7,673 nt of DNA from an uncultured Kangiella sp. (GTDB taxonomy: Bacteria; Pseudomonadota; Gammaproteobacteria; Enterobacterales; DSM-103792): contig CAMLNB010000165.1 of the NCBI GenBank assembly GCA_946481205.1, forward strand, positions 1-7,673, written 5' to 3'. Each line of letters opens with the position of its first letter. Position 1 is the first letter of the stretch. Positions 1 through 4,113 of the stretch are shown one piece after another. A program made the position numbers and the translations under genes. Below the pieces are notes generated by a model that was not told where the DNA came from, made no database searches, and saw nothing but the letters and a program-made list of their open reading frames with translations.

Positions 1-2
1 TG

Positions 3-227
3 CTGCAGCGCACCGTGACACGTCCGCAGGTCGTCGAAAGCACCGCGCGTGGTGCAGCCATGCTGGCTGGACTTGGGGTTGGGTTGTGGCAATCACCAGC
101 GCAGCTCGCGGCACTGTGGCAGCCAGAGCATTTGTTCTCGCCGCAGCAAACGGCTGCGGCTGTGGCGCCGCTGCTGGCCGGTTGGCACGCAGCGGTCGCC
201 AGAAGCCGAACGCCATCTGGACATTGA
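3..227 (+). CDS. glpK: Glycerol kinase-like FGGY carbohydrate kinase, C-terminal fragment
   Basis: This is the 3' end of a gene that enters from the left edge; the frame is open from base 3 to the TGA at 225-227. The visible 74 residues begin LQRTVTRPQV and contain ESTARGAAMLAGLGVGLW. That matches the C-terminal FGGY-kinase pattern of glycerol kinases (RPxVxExTxxGAAxLAGLAxGxW), followed by the usual terminal helix ending near AGWHAAVAR. Glycerol kinase phosphorylates glycerol to glycerol-3-phosphate with ATP in the cytoplasm. The catalytic N-terminal domain lies outside the window, so another FGGY sugar kinase cannot be excluded. The gene converges on rtcA with a 36-bp gap in which I see no convincing terminator hairpin. 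It is probably a housekeeping neighbour marking the edge of the repair locus. Confidence 0.75.
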   Translation: MQRTVTRPQVVESTARGAAMLAGLGVGLWQSPAQLAALWQPEHLFSPQQTAAAVAPLLAGWHAAVARSRTPSGH

Positions 228-263
228 ACGCACAACGATGTTTGTGACTGGCTCGCTACTTGG

Positions 264-1286
264 TCAGGCATCCGCACCGACACCAATGCGGTAGCCATCA
301 TCAATGGCCTGCACGGTGATTGGCAGATCCAGAAAACGCTGAATCACCTGCAGATTGGTTTCGGTGTGCGCACTGAGCGTTGTGGTTGTGAACGCGCCAG
401 CACCGGCCATGGCAAATGGCAGCAACAACTGATCCGACAGGTATTCATCGACCGCTGCCGTGCCACTCAGATAGCGCTGGGCCTGTCGGCAGACATCGGC
501 CGCAACAGCTTCGGCGGACACGCCGTGCGCGCCGAAGCCGCAAAACACTTCAGTCAATTGTTCGGATTCGACGGTCACCGCCAGCATATTGCCAGGGCCG
601 TAATCATTGCCGAGGCCGCGCACATGCAAATCGGCGTCGCGTGGCTGCAGCTTCTTTTTCACCACCGCCAACTCGCGTTCGGCAACGTGAAGCGGAATCG
701 CAGCAATGTAAGCATGCGCGCTGATGCGCCGCGCTTTGCCGCGCGTCAACAGCTGCAAACGCTGAAGTGATTGTGCCGGTGCAATGGCGATCTCCATGCG
801 GCCGCCGCCAGCCGGAAAAAAGCCGGGCCGAATCAGATTCACCTGCACGGCCACGCCCATTCGCGCCAACAAGGGCAGAAAAGCTCGCTGCAGAAAATCA
901 AACGGCGGCGCCAACGGATTGTGGGTGCCGCCTTCCAAAACCAGCGTTGAGGGTGCAGGAGCACGCATCAATATCGGTAACAGCGTCTGCAGCACCAGTC
1001 CCGTGCTGCCGGCCGAACCGATGGCAAATTCGTAATGTCCCGGCTGGATCTGCTGCGGCACAAACTCCAATTCGCCCGAGCCCAATTCCGCGCCCAGCAC
1101 CTGGGCGTTGCTGACCCGCGCTGCGGCCAGCACGGCAGTCAAATGCTGCCGCAGCAACCCGGGCTTCTTGCGCTTGGCGCGGATATGCTCGATGCGAAAC
1201 GCTTGCTGGGTAATGGCAGACAAGCTCAAAGCGGTGCGCAGGATCTGGCCGCCGCCTTCGCCTTGGCTGCCGTCCAAGGTAATCAT
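264..1286 (-). CDS. rtcA: RNA 3'-terminal phosphate cyclase RtcA
   Basis: RtcA uses ATP to convert RNA 3'-phosphates (and 2'-phosphates) to 2',3'-cyclic phosphates through a covalent RtcA-AMP intermediate. The 340-aa product has the normal family length (E. coli about 338). It opens with LDGSQGEGGGQILRTALSLS, the conserved N-terminal block. It carries the cyclase signature RPGFFPAGGG at residues 153-162. SAHTETN near the C terminus places the adenylylated histidine at about residue 307, equivalent to E. coli His309. The ATG at 1286 is chosen because it gives the full conserved N terminus; its ribosome-binding site is weak. It is the last gene of the operon, 36 bp after the 153-aa gene, so it depends on the rsr promoter or an unseen internal one. 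No truncation or frameshift is visible. Confidence 0.96.
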   Translation of the reverse strand: MITLDGSQGEGGGQILRTALSLSAITQQAFRIEHIRAKRKKPGLLRQHLTAVLAAARVSNAQVLGAELGSGELEFVPQQIQPGHYEFAIGSAGSTGLVLQTLLPILMRAPAPSTLVLEGGTHNPLAPPFDFLQRAFLPLLARMGVAVQVNLIRPGFFPAGGGRMEIAIAPAQSLQRLQLLTRGKARRISAHAYIAAIPLHVAERELAVVKKKLQPRDADLHVRGLGNDYGPGNMLAVTVESEQLTEVFCGFGAHGVSAEAVAADVCRQAQRYLSGTAAVDEYLSDQLLLPFAMAGAGAFTTTTLSAHTETNLQVIQRFLDLPITVQAIDDGYRIGVGADA

Positions 1287-1322
1287 TTCTGTATCATCAT
1301 CCCAAAAGATCTCTGTCCAAAA

Positions 1323-1784
1323 CTAACCGGCCTTCAAGTACTGGCAAAGTCGGTCATATTCATCCGAAGGAAACTCATGTTCTATCCATTTTTCCTCATA
1401 GCCACGCAGGCCATACTTCTTGAGTAAGTCGCTGCAAGTATTCATAACTGAATTGGCGAACTCTCGCAGATGGCATTGCGCGAAGAATACGGCTCTTCCT
1501 TGAGCATCCGGCAGTTCACTCCAAAGATCATCGAAGAGCAATATACGGATAGATAAGCGCCCATCTTCATGACGGGAAAATATCCACCGATACTCTCCCG
1601 GCTCTTCATCAAAGCTGCATCTGGATTCAACCTCACCAGACAATACTTGATTAACTGCTGCAAGGAGTGCTCCCAAAGCATCCGATAGATAAGATGCCGT
1701 AGCCGTGCATTCGCAACCATCGACCTTAATGGTGCAAGCAGCCCATCCAGCACCGGTCAGTTTGTAATCCACTGAGACAGTCAT
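1323..1784 (-). CDS. Uncharacterised 153-aa protein inserted between rtcB and rtcA
   Basis: I do not recognise this protein. It starts at ATG 1784 with an AGG seven bases upstream. A GTG at 1808 in the same frame would add eight residues and overlap the rtcB stop. The product is cytosolic-looking and acidic, with no signal peptide, membrane helix or catalytic motif that I can name. Notable blocks are GAGWAAC and SYLSDALGALLAAV in the first third, FDEEPGEYRWIF in the middle, and YGLRGYEEKWIEHEFP near the C terminus. Its length is close to archease, an RtcB cofactor in other organisms, but archease's conserved acidic HTAD-type N terminus is absent. The DNA looks more AT-rich than rtcA and rtcB, suggesting later acquisition. 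It starts 8 bp after the rtcB stop, so it is probably co-transcribed and perhaps translationally coupled. An RNA-repair accessory or an immunity-like passenger gene are both possible. Confidence 0.85.
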   Translation of the reverse strand: MTVSVDYKLTGAGWAACTIKVDGCECTATASYLSDALGALLAAVNQVLSGEVESRCSFDEEPGEYRWIFSRHEDGRLSIRILLFDDLWSELPDAQGRAVFFAQCHLREFANSVMNTCSDLLKKYGLRGYEEKWIEHEFPSDEYDRLCQYLKAG

Positions 1785-1792
1785 TCTCGAGC

Positions 1793-3013
1793 CTATCCTT
1801 TCACACACACCACCTGCCGTAAGGTATGCACGACCTCCACCAACTCGCGCTGGGCGTGCATCACGGCTTCAATCGGTTTGTACGCGGCCGGCGTTTCGTC
1901 GATTACATCCTTGTCCTTACGGCATTCGACGCCTTGGGTCGCTTGTTCATGATCAGCGAGGGTAAACCGACGCTTGGCTTCGGTGCGGCTCATTACGCGT
2001 CCGGCGCCGTGGCTGCAGGAACAAAAGCTTTCCTGATTCCCGAGGCCGCGCACGATGTACGAACGCGCACCCATGCTGCCCGGAATAATGCCGTACTCGC
2101 CAAGCCGCGCCCGCACCGCGCCTTTACGCGTCACCAGAATGTCCTCGCCGTAATGCTCTTCACGCGCGACGTAGTTATGATGACAGTTCACCGCCATCAA
2201 GCGCGCCTGGAACGGTTTGTCGATTACCGAGCGTACCGCTTTCTCGACGTTGGCCATCATCAGTTCGCGGTTCTTCATCGCAAAGCGCTGGGCCCAGTCG
2301 ACGGCAAACCAGTAGTCATCGAAATGTTCGGTCCCTTCCGGCAGGTAGGCCAAGTCCTGATCCGGCAAATGAATGAAATGCCGGCGCATATCCTTCTTGG
2401 CCAACTCGATAAAGTAATTGCCAATGGCGTTACCGATACCACGCGAACCGGAGTGCAGCATGAACCAGACCGTATCGGTCTCGTCCAGACACACTTCGAT
2501 AAAGTGGTTGCCGGTCCCTAGCGTTCCGAGATGGTTGATATGGTTGGCTTTCTCCAGCTTCGGATATTTGTCGGTGATTCGCTTGAAGTCGCCTTCTAAG
2601 TCATTCCACACGCGCACCGCCGCATTGCTTGGGTTGGTCCACGCGCCTTTGTCACGGGCACCGAAGCTCTTGCCATGCGGCACCGCTTTTTCAATCGCGC
2701 TACGGATACCGAACAAGTTGTCCGGCAGATCGCGCGCCTGCAGCGTGGTTTTCACCGCCATCATCCCGCAACCGATATCGACACCGACGGCGGCCGGAAT
2801 GATCGCGCCCTTGGTCGGGATCACCGAGCCAATGGTCGCGCCTTTACCGAGGTGCACGTCCGGCATCACCGCCAGCCATTTGTAGATAAACGGCAAGCTC
2901 GCGGCATTGATCAGCTGATGCTTGGCCGCTTCTTCGACTGGAACACCTTGCGTCCACATCTTGATCGGCCGGCCGTGCGGCACGTCGATCACATCGTATT
3001 GTCCGGTTTTCAT
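1793..3013 (-). CDS. rtcB: RNA-splicing ligase RtcB (3'-phosphate / 2',3'-cyclic phosphate to 5'-OH ligase)
   Basis: RtcB is a Mn2+- and GTP-dependent ligase that seals RNA 2',3'-cyclic-phosphate or 3'-phosphate ends to 5'-OH ends. The protein is collinear with E. coli RtcB over its full length. From the chosen ATG it has 406 residues (E. coli 408). Visible active-site motifs are VMPDVHLGKG (about 49-58), GVDIGCGM with metal ligands Asp79 and Cys82, GTLGTGNHFIE, NCHHNY, and SCSHGAGR, whose His335 matches the guanylylated E. coli His337. The start at 3013 (MKTGQYDV) follows an AG-rich stretch. ATG 3025 is an alternative. A TTG at 3046 would be inside the RNA unit Yf and is unlikely. The leader between Yf and the start is only about 23 nt, so folding or processing of Yf may affect translation. 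Confidence 0.97.
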   Translation of the reverse strand: MKTGQYDVIDVPHGRPIKMWTQGVPVEEAAKHQLINAASLPFIYKWLAVMPDVHLGKGATIGSVIPTKGAIIPAAVGVDIGCGMMAVKTTLQARDLPDNLFGIRSAIEKAVPHGKSFGARDKGAWTNPSNAAVRVWNDLEGDFKRITDKYPKLEKANHINHLGTLGTGNHFIEVCLDETDTVWFMLHSGSRGIGNAIGNYFIELAKKDMRRHFIHLPDQDLAYLPEGTEHFDDYWFAVDWAQRFAMKNRELMMANVEKAVRSVIDKPFQARLMAVNCHHNYVAREEHYGEDILVTRKGAVRARLGEYGIIPGSMGARSYIVRGLGNQESFCSCSHGAGRVMSRTEAKRRFTLADHEQATQGVECRKDKDVIDETPAAYKPIEAVMHAQRELVEVVHTLRQVVCVKG

Positions 3014-3036
3014 TTTCTTTTCCATTTCTAAACAGA

Positions 3037-3167
3037 TCGGCGACAAACGTGATGAAGCGATTTTCCATCACCTGTTTTTCAACAGGGCGGGACTTGAACC
3101 CGCACGCCTTACGGCCGGCCGCTTGCGCGGCCGATGTTTAACCAGTAGCTCCATCGGCATTCGCCGA
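3037..3167 (-). ncRNA. Y RNA-like unit Yf (tRNA-like module, no D-arm)
   Basis: Sixth and last Y unit, just upstream of rtcB. The outer helix TCGGCG/CGCCGA pairs 3162-3167 with 3037-3042. The Ro-type internal loop has AATGCC (3156-3161) opposite ACGTTTGT (3043-3050). The inner helix GATGGAGC/GCTTCATC pairs 3148-3155 with 3051-3058. Inside are a CGGCCGC hairpin with a GCAA loop (3116-3133), a small GTAA-loop hairpin (3106-3115), a T-arm with loop TTCAAGT (3087-3103), and an acceptor-like stem CCTGTT/AACAGG closed by a GAAA tetraloop (3071-3086). No D-arm is present. Its position holds TGATGGA (3064-3070), a second copy of the inner-helix strand that can pair with TTCATCA instead. The ends are helix ends read by eye, not mapped termini. 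Confidence 0.8.
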
Positions 3168-3183
3168 AACCTATGTGCCCATT

Positions 3184-3275
3184 GCAGTGACAAGCAGCGG
3201 CGAGACTCTTTCCTGCTTGTGCAGGGCGGGATTCGAACCCGCGTAGGCCTCTGTAGTCCCACCGGTATTCACCAC
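3184..3275 (-). ncRNA. Y RNA-like unit Ye (minimal tRNA-like module, no D-arm)
   Basis: Shortest unit, about 92 nt. The outer helix GTGGTG/CACTGC pairs 3270-3275 with 3184-3189 and includes two wobble pairs. GCC/GGC could extend it outward past a bulge. The internal loop is AATACC (3264-3269) opposite GCTGCTTGT (3190-3198). The inner helix GGTGGGAC/GTCTCGCC pairs 3256-3263 with 3199-3206. The T-arm has stem GCGGG/CCCGC and loop TTCGAAT (3226-3242). It is followed at once by a 5-bp acceptor-like stem CCTGC/GCAGG with loop ACAA (3212-3225). Only five bases separate that stem from the inner helix, so there is no room for a D-arm. The AATACC loop strand is the most divergent of the typical units, so Rsr affinity could differ. 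Confidence 0.72.
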
Positions 3276-3289
3276 GGCCGGCAAATCAA

Positions 3290-3432
3290 CTGAGCGACAA
3301 AAGTGACGAAACCTCTGCACTTGCGTGCACGGTGCTCTATCCACTGAGCTACCGGACCGTTGCCGATCCGGACGGGAGTTGAACCCGCGACCACCGAGTT
3401 CATAGCTTGTAGTTCCGTCGGCATTCGCTCAA
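3290..3432 (-). ncRNA. YrlA-type Y RNA unit Yd (T-arm, closed acceptor, D-arm)
   Basis: A complete YrlA-like unit of about 143 nt. The outer helix TTGAGCG/CGCTCAG pairs 3426-3432 with 3290-3296. The internal loop is AATGCC (3420-3425) opposite ACTTTTGT (3297-3304). The inner helix GACGGAAC/GTTTCGTC pairs 3412-3419 with 3305-3312. The T-arm has loop TTCAACT (3372-3388). The acceptor-like stem CCGGATCG/CGGTCCGG is 8 bp and closed by a GCAA tetraloop (3352-3371). After the usual TA comes a D-arm GCTC-AGTGGATA-GAGC (3334-3349), resembling tRNA-Arg D-arms. A 5-bp hairpin with a GCAA loop (3316-3329) occupies the place of an anticodon arm. The parts of one tRNA are thus present in circularly permuted order, so it cannot be an ordinary tRNA gene. 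Confidence 0.87.
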
Positions 3433-3439
3433 ACCTTGT

Positions 3440-3542
3440 GCCCTACCACCCGACAATCACAACGAGACGCTCGCTCGAGAGCGAGGCGGGGTTCGAACCC
3501 GCTTTATCCAATGTAGTCCCGCCAGCATTCGATTGATACGGC
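3440..3542 (-). ncRNA. Y RNA-like unit Yc (tRNA-like module, no D-arm)
   Basis: A unit of about 103 nt. The outer helix is long: 13 positions pairing 3530-3542 with 3440-3452, with two mismatches and two G·U pairs. The internal loop is AATGCT (3524-3529) opposite GTGATTGT (3453-3460), which keeps the TTGT core. The inner helix GGCGGGAC/GTCTCGTT pairs 3516-3523 with 3461-3468. The T-arm is GCGGG-TTCGAAC-CCCGC (3486-3502). The acceptor-like stem CTCGCT/AGCGAG (3470-3485) is closed by CTCG. One base later the inner helix closes, so no D-arm exists. It is spaced 7 nt from both neighbours. Its function is presumably as an Rsr-bound Y RNA lacking the D-arm contact. Confidence 0.78.
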
Positions 3543-3549
3543 AATTCAA

Positions 3550-3785
3550 AGCAAGCACATCGCAGGCACGGCGGGACTCGAACCCGCAGTAACCATCCAC
3601 CAGGGTCATTACGCCTGGCCGGTCATCAGTTAAAACGCGCGCCACCTACGAACCTTACTCAGACCCGGAGGCTGCATCCTCAAATTTCCTGATACCAATT
3701 AACAGTGTCGGTTTTACCCTTCACCGGCCTAGTCCAGTTTGCCGGCCGCTCGCCGTTTCGCGTTCGTGCCTGCGATGTGCTCGCC
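3550..3785 (-). ncRNA. Unclassified structured RNA element X with a long terminal helix and a T-arm
   Basis: This element sits inside the Y array but is built differently. Its ends form a helix of 21 consecutive pairs (3765-3785 with 3550-3570), of which the inner 17 are Watson-Crick. A tRNA-like T-arm, GCGGG-TTCGAGT-CCCGC (3571-3587), lies directly against the 3' strand of this helix, as in a normal, non-permuted tRNA. The 5' strand is followed by AACGCG, which can pair with CGCGTT further in, and by CGC-GAAACG-GCG, a possible short D-arm. The interior of about 177 nt contains further small hairpins, such as CCAGG/CCTGG and GAGG/CCTC. I find no Ro-type loop and no acceptor closed by a tetraloop. 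It is not a recognisable tmRNA, RNase P RNA or tRNA. The long helix would suit RNase III. Boundaries are approximate. Confidence 0.55.
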
Positions 3786-3799
3786 ATTACATCAATAAG

Positions 3800-3947
3800 T
3801 TGGGCGACAAAAGTGGTGAAACATTTGTATGCGCAAAACGCATACTGGTGTTCTACCGTTGAACTACGCGACACCGAAGTGCCGCGGTCGGATTCGAACC
3901 GACAGCTCCCGCGTGACAGGCGTGTAGTTCCACCGGCATTCGCCCAA
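3800..3947 (-). ncRNA. YrlA-type Y RNA unit Yb with an Asp-type anticodon loop
   Basis: A complete unit of about 148 nt. The outer helix TTGGGCG/CGCCCAA pairs 3941-3947 with 3800-3806. The internal loop is AATGCC (3935-3940) opposite ACTTTTGT (3807-3814). The inner helix GGTGGAAC/GTTTCACC pairs 3927-3934 with 3815-3822. Next comes CGC-CTGTCAC-GCG (3910-3922), the anticodon loop of tRNA-Asp (GUC) on a 3-bp stem. The T-arm is GTCGG-TTCGAAT-CCGAC (3887-3903). The acceptor-like stem CGCGGCAC/GTGTCGCG, with one G·U pair, is closed by a C(UUCG)G tetraloop (3867-3886). After TA follows a Gly-like D-arm GTTC-AACGGTA-GAAC (3850-3864), then a 7-bp hairpin GTATGCG/CGCATAC (3827-3845). This is the clearest permuted tRNA mimic in the array. 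Confidence 0.88.
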
Positions 3948-3967
3948 AACCGTTACCTTCGTGTTGT

Positions 3968-4093
3968 GCCAACAAACCGGAACAAGTGTCCTGAGAAACG
4001 CATTGCTCTACCAACTGAGCTACCGAACTGGCGTTCGGACCGGATTTGAACCGGTGACACATGGAGTTCCTCTTTCATTTCCGGTTTGCCGGC
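3968..4093 (-). ncRNA. YrlA-type Y RNA unit Ya with GCCA closing loop
   Basis: First unit after rsr, starting 20 nt past its stop codon. The outer helix is 15 bp with two G·U pairs (4079-4093 with 3968-3982). The internal loop is atypical: ATGAAA opposite AGGACACTTG, the latter containing CACTTG as in animal Y RNAs. The inner helix GAGGAAC/GTTTCTC pairs 4066-4072 with 3993-3999. The T-arm is ACCGG-TTCAAAT-CCGGT (4039-4055). The acceptor-like stem CCGAAC/GTTCGG (4023-4038) is closed by GCCA, which reads as a tRNA discriminator plus CCA joined straight to a tRNA 5' end. After TA there is a strong canonical D-arm GCTC-AGTTGGTA-GAGC (4005-4020). It is weaker than the others in the Ro-loop consensus, but the tRNA-like module is excellent. 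Confidence 0.8.
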
Positions 4094-4113
4094 AACGATC
4101 TACAGATCTTTGC

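Larger units (their letters stand above)
3037..4093 (-). repeat. Tandem array of six diverged Y RNA-like units plus element X
   Basis: The whole rsr–rtcB interval is structured RNA rather than protein-coding. Seven T-arms (loops TTCAAAT, TTCGAAT, TTCGAGT, TTCGAAC, TTCAACT, TTCGAAT, TTCAAGT) lie on the minus strand. Five units share the segment ATGCCGRYGGRACTACA or a near variant, while the rest of each unit is strongly diverged. Spacers between units are only about 7-20 nt, and I see no intrinsic terminator or clear internal promoter. The array is therefore likely co-transcribed with rsr and rtcB from the σ54 promoter and cut into units by RNases. Such divergence with preserved pairing points to old duplications under selection. 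Confidence 0.8.

Noticed and set aside
228..263. Bidirectional terminator between the glycerol kinase gene and rtcA
   Set aside because: No GC-rich hairpin with flanking T or A tracts is visible in the 36 bp.
1826..2521. Long plus-strand ORFs opposite rtcB, rsr, rtcA and rtcR
   Set aside because: They are antisense shadows of well-identified GC-rich genes and resemble no known protein.
3014..3046. TTG at 3046 as the rtcB start
   Set aside because: It lies within the Ro-type motif of Yf, adds 11 residues absent from E. coli RtcB, and has no ribosome-binding site.
3550..3785. tmRNA or RNase P RNA identity for element X
   Set aside because: I see neither a tmRNA-type 5' end and tag frame nor the conserved RNase P core; only the T-arm and terminal helix are tRNA-like.
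3705..4049. Open reading frames across the rsr–rtcB interval on both strands
   Set aside because: They translate T-arm and D-arm sequence, show no protein-like conservation, and conflict with the continuous RNA pairing.
3072..4062. Cluster of ordinary or pseudo tRNA genes
   Set aside because: T-arms and some D-arms are perfect, but the D-arm follows the acceptor stem and the two acceptor strands are joined by a short loop. Most units have no anticodon arm, so they are permuted mimics, not tRNA genes or simple remnants.
3037..4093. CRISPR array
   Set aside because: The recurring motif is part of paired RNA units with irregular lengths; there are no identical direct repeats, regular spacers or cas genes.
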